Source of the DNA: Sebastes aleutianus | Taxonomy: Eukaryota; Chordata; Actinopteri; Perciformes; Sebastidae | Reading direction: 5' to 3' | Assembly: GCA_916700875.1 (NCBI GenBank) | Contig: CAKAKS010000067.1 | Span: forward strand, 25,346,591 to 25,410,590 | DNA length: 64,000 bases | In this document: in pieces, positions 10,049 to 21,989 of the stretch | Layout of the letters: each line of letters opens with the position of its first letter | Position numbering within the stretch: position 1 is the stretch's first letter | Position numbers and translations under genes: made by a program | The notes under the pieces: generated by a model | Databases searched by the model: none | What the model saw: only the letters and a program-made list of their open reading frames with translations | Told to the model about the DNA's origin: nothing

Positions 10049-11408
10049 CATGATGTTACATTTACATTAAATTTATTCATTAGCTTTTTTTCTAAAGCGA
10101 TGTACAAATGAGGTACAATCCAAGCCACAGTAGACGAAGGAGACGCATTCAAGAATAAGTGCCGCAACACTCAGTTCAATGTTCCACCAGACACAAGTGC
10201 CACAAGGCTGCAGGTGTATGAAGTAACATAAATTGCATAGAAAGAAGACATTTCTGAAAGAGAAAGCAAGATGAATAGGTACTCCCGGAAGAAGAAGGTC
10301 TTCAAGTGATTGTTGAAGACAGAGAGCGATTCTGCTGGTAAAATTGAGTAAGGTCACACACAAAAGAAGAGTTTAGATTGAGATTTCCTGCCTCACAGTG
10401 ACGGTAGGACCAGTCATTCATTTGCAGATTGTAGAGAATAAGAAGGCTCATAAACCTGAATGGGGGGTTCAGGTAGGTAGGTGCTGTGCTAGAGGCTACT
10501 GTGTAGGAAGGCCAGAACTTAATGAGAGCAGTGACAGGGAGCCAGTGGAGAGTAATGAAAAGTAACGTGACATGAGCTGTTTTTGGCCAGTTAAAGATCA
10601 GAGGTGCTGTCGCATTTTGTACCATTTGCAGAGCTTTCACTGTGCGTGCTAACTTCGCACTGCAACTAGATTGTTGCGATGTCACAAGAACTATCAGAAC
10701 TGGAGAGTATTGAAAGAAGAGCAAAGACTGACACCGAACGTTTTAATTAGGGGACGATGTTTTCACCTTCAATTAGTTTCGCTTTCATTAGTCTGATTGA
10801 CAGATGGTTCATCCAATCATCTGCCAAGTATTTTTTGAAAAGTGGCTGCCCTTTTCCAAACAGTTTTCAATGACGGCTTCTCAGATTAGGGTCAGATTAG
10901 GGCAGCACTGAGCTGGATACTAATGTTGTGCTGAACAGGAGGACTGGCAGGGATCGCCAAGAGTTCAGAGGAGTTTAGTGATGGATTGAGTTGCAGGTGG
11001 CATCCCATCATACATTTTGAGAAAGGCTGAGACCCGCGTACAGACAATAGGGTTATCTGGTGGGACGGACAGGTAGAGCTGGGTATCATCAGCATAGCAC
11101 GTTAGCAGATAAGTGGACCAATTTGGAGGAAGTGTATTAAGAATGGAAAGTAAGTTGGTCTCTTTTCCTTTCCATGCCACTTTGAATAAGCGCCCTGTGA
11201 GATAGGGTTCAAACCAGAGTAGCCATGTAGCCAAGATGCTTAGTTCGCATAGGAGGATTTGGTGGTTCACCTTGTAAAATGCAGCAGACAGGTCCATGAG
11301 ATGAGAACTAGGGATGGAGACGATTAATAATCCAACATGTACCTCATCTTTGTTTTCCCATATTTGATCTTTTCTTTTGAATTGTGAGCACAAAGCCAAG
11401 ACAAGCAA
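10049..11408 (-). pseudogene. L2-like LINE relic: reverse transcriptase and 3' tail
   Basis: Read on the minus strand this is the 3' half of an L2-like non-LTR element. At 10965-11408 it encodes LMDLSAAFYKVNHQILL (RT motif A with its Asp) and CYADDTQLYLS (motif C, catalytic YADD intact). The stretch between them that should carry the PQGS motif B is deleted. 10892-11095 continues in another frame (CHLQLNPSLNSSELLAIPAS). 10302-10724 encodes the C-terminal region (LQMVQNATAPLIFNWPKTAH, then LHWLPVTALIKF). The 3' end, at about 10049-10110, is the tail 'tcgctttagaaaaaaagc' followed by 'aataaatttaatgtaaatg'. Frameshifts and the motif B loss make it inactive. Confidence 0.88.
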
Positions 11409-12654
11409 TTATTTTCTAGAAATTGTGTTTGTTGTATCATAGTTAAGGACTATACAACAACAACGTACATCAGTTATTCTTTTTGGATAGAAAAAGTGTC
11501 TCCTACAGAGAGTGTTGCATTATGGGTTGTTTGTAGCCTTCATGTTGCTGTGTGTCTTAGTTAGTTAAGAGTTAGTCGGTCCTAAATGTTTCATGAGCTT
11601 CTGAGGGCTTGAGTAACATGTTTTACTTCTGCCAAGAAAAGATATCCCTGATGAGTGAAAATGAGTAAATGACTGCTCTTGAAAGGTCTTGTTCGAATCA
11701 AGTTAGACCCTCTCTACTATATACAAATTCTACAGGGGCACATGTCTGTCAATTGTCATTGGTTTGGAACCTGAGATCCAGCTGAGAACAAGGTTCATCG
11801 GAGGCCTTTGAGCACCAACTTGCATGGTTACAGCAATTCTTTCCTTTGTAATGAGCAGTGAAGCAAAACACTAATTAATTATTGCAAATATCACAATTCT
11901 CTTGTATTAAAGCCCCCTGTTGATTTTAGTAGTTTGAAATGCTACACTGGTATAAACATATACTCTATGTGTATGTAGAAAAAGATTGCCTCCTCCTCTG
12001 CACTAAACTTTGACAACCACTTTGAATCTACTGAGAAAGAGGATGACAACTACTTTAGAGATACAACCACACAGAGGCAATTTAGGGGATGTGACAGGAA
12101 AGTAATATAAAAAGTTACTGCTCCAATAGGGTAATAAGAAAAAATAAATCTTTAAATGAGCGCATACAGGGAGCTAGAGCAAGAGTCAAGGCTGCAGTGC
12201 AAACACAAACTCCCAAGAAGTTTAAGGCTTGAGGAAGACAGTAGGAGACAAACCTAAAGCTGGAGGGAGGGGGAGCCTCTCTCATCTCTGACTCTGCCTC
12301 AGGCCATCTCCCTCTGGGTTGCTGCACTTACAGTAGAGATACTGTATGACTTCTGCTGTCTTGAGATTGCTGGTGTGAATAGACCCAGATTTTCTCCCCA
12401 ATAGCCAGCCTTAATGCTTTTCCTCCCTAATAAAATTTTGTGCAAAGCCTACATTGTTTACATTCATGTTGGCTAGCTTACATCCTTCTTTTTCCCTGGC
12501 TTTTGCTGGCACATTTCTTGAAATTTTACTGCCACCAGCTTGTTCAGTGCCATTTGGCATCAGAGACCGACGCATCTTGTGTTACTTTTGGCCGGCTCAG
12601 GGACGGCGTGTCAATATACACTCATTACATGCATCCTTTCAAAATAAACTTCCG
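11409..12654. other. Non-coding stretch, nothing recognised
   Basis: AT-rich DNA with short open frames on both strands and no repeat signature I can name. 'gttcgaatc' near 11693 resembles a tRNA B box but has no matching A box or fold. Confidence 0.4.
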
Positions 12655-12760
12655 TTTAGGCAAAACAACCACTTAGTTAGGGTGAGGAAACGGTCATGAT
12701 TGACGTTAACTTCACTGACTAACGACTCACGTGACTCATGGGACTGATTACACCGACGTT
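12655..12760 (-). repeat. Fragment related to the 53-bp minisatellite and its flanks
   Basis: 'gtttaggcaaaacaaccact' and 'tagttagggtgagg' are the reverse complement of the unit of the array at 24410-25200. The following 'gactcacgtgactcatggga' resembles sequence near 48165-48210. Confidence 0.5.
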
Positions 12761-13098
12761 GGACTCGGGGAGAGATGTGAACCTGACCAAGCAGGACAAC
12801 GGAATCACATGTTCTGAACGCAATTCAGTGGAAAAGGCGGACTTACACACATCAGATGCGCGATCATTAAGTAAGGCTGAGTGTCCATATAGCGTTTTTT
12901 TTCTGAGCGCCAGGAGAGAGCGTATATGGCTGCCTAGAGAAAAAGTGCTGCACCCAGCGTCTTTTTGCTGACATCTGGGCAACGTTAGCTATAAGATTGT
13001 GTGTTGCTAGAAGCTAAATGCTTGTGCTTTCAATACTGTAACTTTGAGTGAGTTTTCTACTCATTAAAGCGGGTTCACTCAAAATTAGGCCTTGCATG

Positions 13099-13103
<5 letters not shown>

Positions 13104-13138
<35 letters not shown>
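13104..13138. repeat. (CT)n microsatellite
   Basis: An uninterrupted CT dinucleotide run of about 35 bp. Confidence 0.95.
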
Positions 13139-13140
<2 letters not shown>

Positions 13141-13795
13141 CCTTTCTTTTACTAACTTGCGGCACACATCCCTGCTGTTTTGATCTCTGTGTTATAAGTA
13201 AGTAAGCAGTATAAAGGTTTCATCTTAGTCAGGCGGATTTTAAATTCTCCTGCCTGGTGCTCATTTGTCTACTCACTTTCACACCCACACAGTCTCACCC
13301 CCACCTTCACGGGTGTTTTCCCCTTCTTTAAGAGTGGTGCCCCAAGGTGACTTTATTGCAAGTTAAATGCTATTTTTAAAGTGAATATTGATTATTTCTG
13401 ATAGCCCCAGATTGATCTGAATACTCTTGTTGCACCTTCACAGCACCAATAAAAGCAGACAATGACAGACTGCACTTATGTTTAAAAAAATGCTACAAAC
13501 AGGACCTTCAAATATTTATGAATAAAGAGACTGTTAAGCTTGTATGTTTTGTATGAACTGACCATTTACCCACATATCTTATATCTTATATGTTATATCT
13601 TTATTTTAGTAAAATGTTGACACCTCTGCTCGCGGTGCATCCACTGTTCTATTATGAATCAAACTGACTCACTGATGTTAAAACATTTAAACATTACAGT
13701 ATTTGTATTCCAGTGTTTCCTGGCTGCATTCAGTGCTGTCTGCCAGCAGAGGCAGGTGAGCAAACTGATTTGTTTGCAACTGAATCTGTGAGTAT

Positions 13796-13800
<5 letters not shown>
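13139..13800. other. Non-coding stretch, nothing recognised
   Basis: AT-rich; a small 'atatcttatatcttat' repeat near 13575. No gene seen. Confidence 0.4.

Positions 13801-13867
<67 letters not shown>
13801..13867. repeat. (TG)n microsatellite
   Basis: TG repeat of 67 bp with one TA interruption near 13831. Overlapping long frames on both strands are repeat translations (poly Cys-Val or Thr-His). Confidence 0.97.
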
Positions 13868-13870
<3 letters not shown>

Positions 13871-14011
13871 GAAAGTAACTGCTGTGAAAGAGTCCCTCAT
13901 CCCTTGTTCCCTTGGCCTCTTTCATCTTTAAACTTTCATAGGATCCCTTCTTTTCCTGTCTCACTGTCTCACCTCCCATTACTCTTCTCCTCTGTCATCT
14001 TTAAACACTGC

Positions 14012-14032
14012 CACACACACACACACACACAC
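14012..14032. repeat. (CA)n microsatellite
   Basis: A short CA run, opposite in strand sense to the TG array 150 bp upstream. Confidence 0.9.
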
Positions 14033-14087
14033 CCTGACATGCCAACAGTCCGTGTAGCTTATTCCTCCCTTTGGTGATATTGGATTG

Positions 14088-14188
14088 TTGGGTACCCCGC
14101 CTTCGCCCAATGTCAGCTTGGATCGGCTCCAGCACCCCCGCGACCCTGAATAGGATAAGCGGTTACGGATAATGGACGGATGGATGGG
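14088..14188 (+). mobile_element. 3' tail of a non-LTR retrotransposon or SINE
   Basis: 'ggatcggctccagcaccc' followed by 'gaataggataagcggttac' and 'ggatggatggg' is the characteristic 3' tail of a fish non-LTR element ending in GATG-type repeats. No coding part precedes it, so it is a strongly 5'-truncated insertion. Confidence 0.7.
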
Positions 14189-14354
14189 TTCTTAAGCATT
14201 TCGGGAAATATGCTTAGTGATTAATGATTCGTTTTCTTACTGAGAGTCAGACGAGAACCTCAATACCACTCTCATACTGTATATCAAGGGGAAACAGCTA
14301 GCCTGACTCTAAAAATATAAAATCTGCTTAGGAAGCCTTTCTTTTTTTATAGCA

Positions 14355-15075
14355 GGGGTTCCCAAACTTTTTGGGGCCAGGGACCCCTAATTTGGGGGGG
14401 GATTTTCCTAGGACCCCCTCATAATCGTAACACCAATTAAGCATTCGTACTCTTAGATGCCGTCGCAACTATTTGTATTGTACAACTTTTCAACCTTAAA
14501 GTCCCATATTGTAAAAAGTGATATTTTCAGGTCTTTTATATTATAAAGCAGGTTTAAGTGCTATATAAATACTGTTAAACTATCAAAACGCTCAATGTAC
14601 GGAGAAATACACATAGCCCGTATTCAGAAATTGCGCGTTTGAAACAAGCCGTTAGGATTTCTGTCCATTTGTGATGTCACGAATATACAATATTAAGACC
14701 ATTACACGGTTTTAAATGTAAACATTCTAAATGTGTCCCAGTTTATTTCCTGTTGCAGTGTATGTTAAGGACATCAGCTGACAGGAAGTAAACATGGACC
14801 CAAACTGTTGCCTAGCGACGCAATTCTGTTGCAATTCCATTGAAATGCACTAAAACGGAGCGTTTCAGACAGAGGGTAAATACAGGTATATTCAGGCAGA
14901 CAGTACGAGGAAAATAAAGGTGTTTTTTGAACATTACAGCATGTAAACATGTTCTATTAGAAACACAAAATACAAGTATGAACCTGAAAATGAGCACGAC
15001 ATGGGACCTTTAATCACTATGAAACTTAGACTTACTAACTTGACTTTTCTGGTCATTGAGTGTGTGTTTGTTGTG
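14355..15075. mobile_element. hAT-like element interrupted by a TTAA MITE
   Basis: 'caggggttcccaaac' at about 14355 is a typical hAT-type terminus. The sequence up to 14495 and from 15014 ('tcactatgaaacttagac') would be the interrupted host. The right terminus is not clearly identified, so the full extent is uncertain. Confidence 0.45.
14496..15013. mobile_element. TTAA-flanked MITE (about 515 bp)
   Basis: The element is bounded by TTAA at 14496-14499 and 15010-15013. The left end reads TTAAAGTCCCATATTGT, and the right end reverse-complemented reads TTAAAGGTCCCATGTCGT, an imperfect terminal inverted repeat. TTAA target sites are typical of piggyBac- and Kolobok-type transposases. It has no coding capacity and would need a transposase from elsewhere. 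Confidence 0.8.
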
Positions 15076-17569
15076 AATAACGTCTATGTACATTTATAAT
15101 GTTATGATATTATGAGCGAACCAGTAGTCCTTAGCTTGCAAACTGGTCTCCTCTCCTAAATAGTTTGACTCCTTGATTTCAGGTGGCATCTACATCTCAT
15201 CCCCCGGCAAGAAATCATGAACCGGGATGCTTATCAGAGCGACGTATTTCCGAAGTGGACACCAATTGCCAACTCTGCAATCTTCATTCTTGTTGATTTG
15301 TGCTGGAACTGGTTACAAAATATTCAATTGCTGTTGGATTTTTTTTTTTTTTTTGTATTTTGCTATAGTAAGGGTACATGTTGCCTGAAACAGTTCTGCC
15401 CAGGCAGTGATTTGTTTGTGCTGTCAGAATTTCAATAAAGCCGGACCGATGTGGACCCCAGAGGAAACTGAAGAGCTCAGAGGCTGCAAAGTTTACTAGG
15501 TAGGCTTTGCATTCCTGCACAGACACTCTTTATGTCCTCCCAGGAATACCCATCTTAATGCGCCCCTAGCATCTTATGCAATAGTCTTTCATTGACAGCA
15601 GCCATCACTTCACCCAAGGCCTCAGACGCAACACCAACCAGCATCTCCAGTCTCTCCTGCCCACAAGCTTCTATTCAGTCTAACGGCTGAACGGCATATT
15701 AAGAGTCCTCTCCTGTCTGATGATACAGTACAAACTTGTCCCTCAATCTCTACAATTTGCTTACATGGCAAAATTGTCATGATAATATATTGTTCTTTCT
15801 GACAGATAGGAGGCAGTTCGTTCACCAGGACCCCTTCTGGCCCAAAAAGGTTTTGGATTCTTATAATTTCCTCCAGACACCAAGGTCTGTATCACCCGCC
15901 ACTTAATTAGTTTGATGGACATGGACTTGACTTCTGATAGAAAACAACTTATCATCACAAAAAGATGACAAAATGGGTTGTGCAACGGAGCGGGAGTGCG
16001 CTCAAATGGCCCATTTGTGTGGTGCCATGCTGCTACTATGCCGGATATGACAGATTTAAAAAACACAAAATTGATTGACCTATGTATCATTTTTTTTTTT
16101 ACGATTTTGAAATTGATTTTTTAATGACAGAATCGATATAAGTGCTTCATTTGAGTTTAAGCAGGGGTAGAAGAAAGTTACCGCTCCTATTGTTGTAGTC
16201 CGAGTAACATGATATCATATCCGTTTCAAAAGCCAAAACAACGCCGCAGTGAGCCGAAACTATAGATGCGTTATTAGAACGAGAAAGTAGAAAACAGCAG
16301 AGGGGCTGCGAAGATACGACCTGCACCCTCACATCTTAAATCCAAAGTGGTAAACACTACACATAAAGTAAAGTATGGAAACACGTTGGGTTATCACTTT
16401 CGATAACGCTGATACTATTGGAGCTTGTAATAAAGGACGAATGCTGCTGATACAGAATGAGCTTTTCGTTTTCTTAAAACTTCAAGTACTGGCCAATGTT
16501 GTCCTCATTAAACGACTCCTTCCTCTTGTTTAATGTGATATGGAAATTTTTAATAACCCCAAAAGACTCTTTCAGTCATATCGCCGTGTATAAAAAAACC
16601 CCAAAATGAGAACAAAGCTAATAAACATCTGGCTTCACTGCTGTGGCTGATCCTCACTGGCCTGCCATCTGTCCATTTATTTCTGTCATGAACAGAGGAG
16701 TACAGAACAAAGCACAACTGGGCAGCCTTGCAGAACCAGGCTGACCTACTGGGCCCAGTTTCTGATGTTTAAGCACTAAGATTATCAAAGTTACTCCAAA
16801 AGTACCAGATAAAGCAGGTTTTTTTTTTAGCTCTCACTAACAACTACAGAGGAGGGCAACAGAACAGAAAGTAGTCCTGCAGCATGCTTAATGGCCATAA
16901 AGAACTGGCATTGAGGAGAAAGTAGATGTAACACAATATAGATTTTCTCCAGAATATAATAAGAGCAGCAATACCCTCAGACTTTAGCTGTTTGCTATAG
17001 AAAATCATGACAAAAAAACAGTCTCATTTTCCAGTGAGCTTCGGTACCCCAGTATAGAGTTTGTAATAATTAGGCGGTGCAGTGTCAAGTTAGTTTAGGA
17101 AATATGTAAATGCATGAGGAACAAGGACACTATAAATAAGGAATAATATGAATATCCACATTAAGAAAAAGAGCAATTAAAGTGATATTCTACCTAAAAT
17201 CAAACTTTTGAGAACACTTTTTCCCTTGTAACTTTCAAAAAAAGGAAAGTTTGTTTTTTGCTTCTTCACAGAGAACGGAGGTTGTGATCAGTTTGAATTC
17301 ACCGCAGTTAAAATGGACTCCAAAAATGTTTTGGTTTACTCATCTAAACATCCACAAAACCACTAATGCAGAATGATCAATTTCTTCTCTGTCCGTCCTT
17401 ATGTGGCTTCCATCTACTGTAGGGCCTCATGAATGTGCGTGCAAGCAGTCATGTGCATTGGTTTGTGTACTCTTCTGTTGGTCAGAACCACTCTATCCTA
17501 CACACTAATGGGTGTGTAAAGGTCACTCATTAGGCAAGGAAAGGAATTAAGACAAACCAAAACAAGATA
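15014..17569. other. Non-coding stretch with one weak exon-like signal
   Basis: At about 15180 'ccttgatttcag' precedes a 37-codon open stretch with no recognisable protein, followed by a T tract (about 15338-15356) and an AATAAA near 15435. This could be a decayed retroposed sequence but is unproven. The rest is AT-rich with no recognised genes or repeats. Confidence 0.35.
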
Positions 17570-18505
17570 ATGCAAATCCGATGTACACCACAATGTCGCG
17601 TGGAGGTCAGGGACAGTGCACGTGGACTGGTAGATCGGATGGTGGGTCCCATTGTTAAAAAAAGGGATAAGTCAAGTATTTTCTCAGTTGGCATACGGCT
17701 CCACCGGGGTTGTGCCTTGGGACCTATTCAGTTTTTCTTGGACCAAATCTTGAGGCGCAGCTGAGATGTGCAGAGTGTCTAGTATGGGGACCTCAGGATT
17801 GCATCTCTGCTTTAGTGGGTGAGGAGGTTCAGCTGGCCTCTTCAGATTGTGATGGTTTGCAGCTGAGTGTGTGAAGCGGTGGGGGATGAGGGTCAGCACC
17901 TCCAAGTCTGAGGTCTTGGCACTCTGCTGGAAAATGGTGGCTTGCACCCTCCAGGTTGGGAGTGAGTCACTTGCTCTAGTGAAGGAGATTAACGATCTTG
18001 GGGTCTCGTTCAAGACAAGCAGAACGACAGGCGGGTTTGGTTCAGCGACTGCTGAAACGCGTATGCTATACGGGACTTAGGAAGCTGAGTCTGTAGACAA
18101 ATCTCCCAATTTCTAAATCAGTTGATCTATCTTCCAAACTCACCTACGGTGATGAGGTTTGGGTAATGACAAAAGAACTGGAGTGCGTGTAGAAGCAGCC
18201 AAAATTAGTTTTCTGGATTCACCCTTAGAAATAGGACAAGATGCTCACACATCTGGAAGGAGCTTGGAGTAGAACCGGTAGTTCAGGCATCTGATTTGGA
18301 TGCATCCTGGTCTCCTCCTCCTGGGGGCAGACCCAGAATATATATGAGGGATAACATATCCCAGTTGGGATGGGAGCGCCTCGGGATCCCCGGGAAGAGC
18401 TGCAGTACTTGGGAGAAAGACGTATGGGCTACCTTGCTTAGCTTGCTGCCACTGTGCAACTCTGACTTGAATAAGCGGCAGAAAATGAATGGATAGATGG
18501 ATGAG
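17570..18505 (+). pseudogene. Rex3/RTE-like LINE relic, C-terminal half of the RT and tail
   Basis: The order of translated fragments matches the fish Rex3/RTE reverse transcriptase: LHRGCALGP near 17700, GMRVSTSKSEVLALCWK near 17886-17936, VKEINDLGVSF near 17979, then a TYG-EVW-MT block near 18145-18175. It closes with WERLGIPGK (about 18369-18395), DVWATLLSLLP (about 18420) and the tail 'aataagcggcagaaaatgaa'. The catalytic Phe-Ala-Asp-Asp box at about 17810 reads Val-Gly-Glu-Glu after a one-base shift, and multiple stops and deletions are present. The copy is inactive and strongly 5'-truncated. Confidence 0.85.
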
Positions 18506-19524
18506 GGCCTCCAGTTTCACGCTTGTGAACAGGCTAGAACATCTGTTAATGCCACAGCGGTGTATTTTTGCTGGACCACATCGTCTGGCTGGGTTGTGTT
18601 GATCCTGATGTTATCCACATCCTGTTATGGATATTTCTCCTACTCTGCCTGTTATCTGGAGAGCCTCTTAATAGGAGAGGCAGTCTTGATCAATAACATA
18701 ACACATCCCCAGCTGCTTTAATGACAGAACTATAATAATCACTGACAAGTTTCACATTCAGGTTAATTATTATTTTGTAAGAACACAGGAACTAAATTTG
18801 ATGGTGTAAGAGACATATTTCTTATTTTTACAAGATGATGGAACAAATGATGACCCGATGACACCGGCTGATGGTTTTATAGTGAACAATTTAAACTGTA
18901 GGAGTTTTGTTAACTTTTTTTCTGCTGAAAATTGGCGAGTGTACAGAATGAAGCAGATGGTGGTTGTTTAGTTTATTGCTTCGTCACATACAATAGATTG
19001 CACGGTAGATTTTTTAGCAACAACTAATGAAATCCCTCGAACCAATCAACCAACTCCCTATTCAACCCAGTTCAACAGAGCAGAACAGATGTGATTTGAC
19101 ACACTGTAAAACTCATAATAGTCTCCACACCATCCCTTTCTCATCTGAAAAGAAAACATAATTTAACTTTCTCAAACAATTACACTCTGGGGTGCTTCTA
19201 CAATGGAGAGTGAAGAACAGACCTCGGGGGACTGATGCAGCAGTTTTATGTTTGTTTATCTACGCCATGCTTTATCACAGTTTACATCACATTGTTGCAG
19301 TGGTATTTCACTTTGGTTGCCTGCAGCACACGTACAGTCTGCAAAAAATATGGTCCGCCGGCTGAGATGTCATCGATTTTAATTTGATATCGCTCTGTAA
19401 AAAGTCACGGTGCTTTTCTCACATGCACATAAACTATATAGGAGTGGACTTTAAGCTTGATTGTTTTCTGTATTTATGGCTGTTATGTTGTGCATTTTCT
19501 GTAACTGATAACAACCCAGCCCCA
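18506..19524. other. Non-coding stretch, nothing recognised
   Basis: AT-rich, with no repeat or gene signature identified. Confidence 0.4.
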
Positions 19525-19551
19525 ACACACACACACACACACGCGCACACA

Positions 19552-19635
<84 letters not shown>

Positions 19636-19647
19636 CACACGCACACT
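19525..19647. repeat. Compound (AC)n-(ACGC)n-(AC)n microsatellite
   Basis: A (GCAC)n core of about 70 bp (19550-19622) is flanked on both sides by CA dinucleotide runs. The core alternates purine and pyrimidine and is CpG-bearing, so it is Z-DNA-prone. The 172-codon frame across it (Thr-His repeats) is an artefact. Confidence 0.97.
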
Positions 19648-20004
19648 GCAAAAAGCAGTGGTGCCTATAGATTACTGAAGCAGCCGAACTGCTCTTTGTC
19701 TCTATTCACACCTTGGGTGATCCGATCACAGGTGGACAGCTCTAAGTACAGGCATAGGCGAACTTTAAGGTTGAGGGTTCACAAAAAAAAGTATAGAGCG
19801 AGTGCCAAAATCAGTTTGATTGCATTGTTTTCTGATGGAATGTCCTACCTGGCCGCGAGCGATGCAGCACTGCGCAGGGCGACGTTTGGAGATGAACTTT
19901 AGCCTGACGCCCTGTTTCTATTTAATCCCGTCGCTCGCGTTGAAAACATCGCAACAGACGAGGAACGGCTGATTCGTGAAGTTGAAGTGAGAAGTTTTGT
20001 ATCT

Positions 20005-20112
20005 ATATGATACCTCCTCATTTCACTACAAAATCCTAAATAAGGGGCAGCTGCCTACTGCTATTGACTATATTGTATGTCATTTCCAGTAAATATCACA
20101 ATATAAGATGTG
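20005..20112. repeat. Dispersed repeat block shared with 34825-34945
   Basis: 'atttcactacaaaa', 'ttgactata' and 'gtcatttccagtaaatatca' occur in the same order and spacing in both places. Confidence 0.7.
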
Positions 20113-20334
20113 TGTTTTAGCAGTGTGTATGCGAATGTGTCCTGGACCACATTGAAGTTCACCTATTCAACTGAAGGTCCTATGCATAAGTGGAAGTACC
20201 TGCTCATTTGTGCGCCAACAGCGTCATATATAAGTGCGACAACAGGACACAACAACAGGCAAATGGATAGAGATATATTATGTCAAACATCTTGGGCAAT
20301 TTGGTTTGCCTGGAACTATAAACTGTATATAAGA

Positions 20335-20890
20335 AGTGGGCGTAGTCACCATGACGTCACCCATTGATTTGTGGACTACTGTTTTGAAGCCTCGAGTTTG
20401 CCATTTTGGCCGTTGACATCATGGTTTTTTGCAACCAGATTTGACACAAGAGGGTGGAGCTAAGTACAACTGAATGGTGAATAAGACATTTTTAGGCGAC
20501 CGAAATGTTACAACTAACTTTCATGAACTGAAAACACACTGTGAAAGGGATCCATTTTTAAACAGGGAAAACTCCCAGACCGGACAACACCGTGGTAGCA
20601 ACCTGTCAATCACAAGGTAGCCACGCCCTAAAACATACTTTATGGTCTATTTGACTCTAAATGGACCATAATTTACTAAATAAACATCATGCTGTATTGA
20701 AGAAGACTTGAAACTAGCAATTGAGACCATAAACTCACGTTTACAATGTTTACTGAGGTAATAAATCAAGTGAGATGTAGGGTCATTTTCTCATAGACTT
20801 CTATACAATCAGACTTCTTTTTGAAACCAGAGGAGTCACCCCCTGCTGACTATTAGAAAGAATGCAAGTTTAAGGCACTTCCACATTTTG
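20335..20890 (+). repeat. Dispersed repeat, inverted copy at 56905-57350
   Basis: It starts 'gtgggcgtagtcaccatgac' and includes 'cccattgatttgtggact', 'gagtttgccattttggc' and 'cttctatacaatcagactt'. All of these recur in reverse complement at 56905-57350. Non-coding; element class unknown. Confidence 0.8.
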
Positions 20891-21045
20891 CATATAGAGC
20901 AGGGAAGTGAGATCCGATCACAAGTAGTCGCTCATGTGTAGGCGCATTCTAATGCCAGGTGTGAACTGACGTACCTAGAGCTGTCCACTTGTGATCGGAT
21001 CACCCAAGATGCATGTTAATGCCAGGTGTGAACAGGGCCTTTGAC

Positions 21046-21989
21046 TGCTTTTGGAAGACTATAAGAACGTAAATAAACTAAAACAAAAGCTTGGAAACAA
21101 CGTGTGGAATCAAAAGTTTGAATTCACTCTTGATGAACACTGCCTGGCTGATCGGGGCGATCGGGGTACTTGACACACTTGCAGGAAAAACTAGAGCTAA
21201 GATAAATCACCTGCCGTGCGCCCAGCATGCTGCCTTGCCCATGGGGCTCTGGTATCGATCAGTCTCTCTGTTTTACCACGCTACTCAAACCTCAATCGTC
21301 TCTCTCTTCCTCTATGTGTCACTCTCTCTTTCTCTCCCCATCTCTCCCTCTCTCTCAATGCCCCATTAGTGCTGTGAACAGCCGTCAGGGATGCCCGGGG
21401 CTGCTGGGTAAAACACTGAACAGAGCTGACAGGAGAGAGAGATAGGGCAAGAGAAGAAATGTACCAGAGTGATGAGAGCCAAGAGAGAGAAGTCAGGTAA
21501 ACTGGATGGAGGCATCGTCTTGCCATGAGGACGTTGGAAAGTGGTGAAGCAATATATCAACACAAACACTGTATACTGTACTGTCCAGTATACACTGTAT
21601 CTATAGGTAGAGATTGAGAGTTTGAGTTCTTTGGGAAATTTTGGATGTGAACTTTCTCTGTAACTTTTTCTGCTAGGATGCCTTCACTTTTTCTTTTTCT
21701 TTTTCTAGTTTTTACTCTGACAACTCACTCAGACTACTTTAAATTGATGTAGTGGGTTAGACAAGTCAGGAAGTGTTTTGTCAATGTGGTTCTGCTTTTT
21801 GTAAGACAGATATGACTTATTCCTTCTTTCCTCTCTCAATCATTTAACTACTTTATCTTCCTCTCCCTTTGAATTGTTCTTATTTCCTTTTTTCCTTCCT
21901 TCCTTCCTCCTTATCACCATCATCAATAACCGTTACAGTATAAACTGCTTTCTGTCATTCTTTCCTCTGAATAACTATGTTCATATCAG
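21046..21989. other. Non-coding stretch, nothing recognised
   Basis: Contains a CT-rich low-complexity patch at about 21295-21360. Open frames over it are artefacts of composition. Confidence 0.4.

Larger units (their letters stand above)
19700..21045. mobile_element. Fold-back type element with inverted ends
   Basis: The left end includes 'tgggtgatccgatcacag' followed by 'tggacagctctaagtac'. The right end at about 20970-21010 carries the reverse complement, 'agagctgtccacttgtgatc' and 'ggatcacccaa'. The ends are about 45 bp with mismatches. The interior includes a block shared with 34825-34945 ('agtcatttccagtaaatat' type) and another dispersed element at 20335-20890. No transposase frame is present. 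Confidence 0.6.

Noticed and set aside
11685..11705. 'gttcgaatc' as a tRNA or SINE B box
   Set aside because: No A box at the right distance and no cloverleaf.
13659..14077. Long Cys-Val and His-Thr frames on both strands
   Set aside because: They translate the TG/CA microsatellites.
19384..19902. 172-codon frame with Thr-His repeats
   Set aside because: It runs through the (GCAC)n microsatellite; the long frame is an artefact of the repeat.
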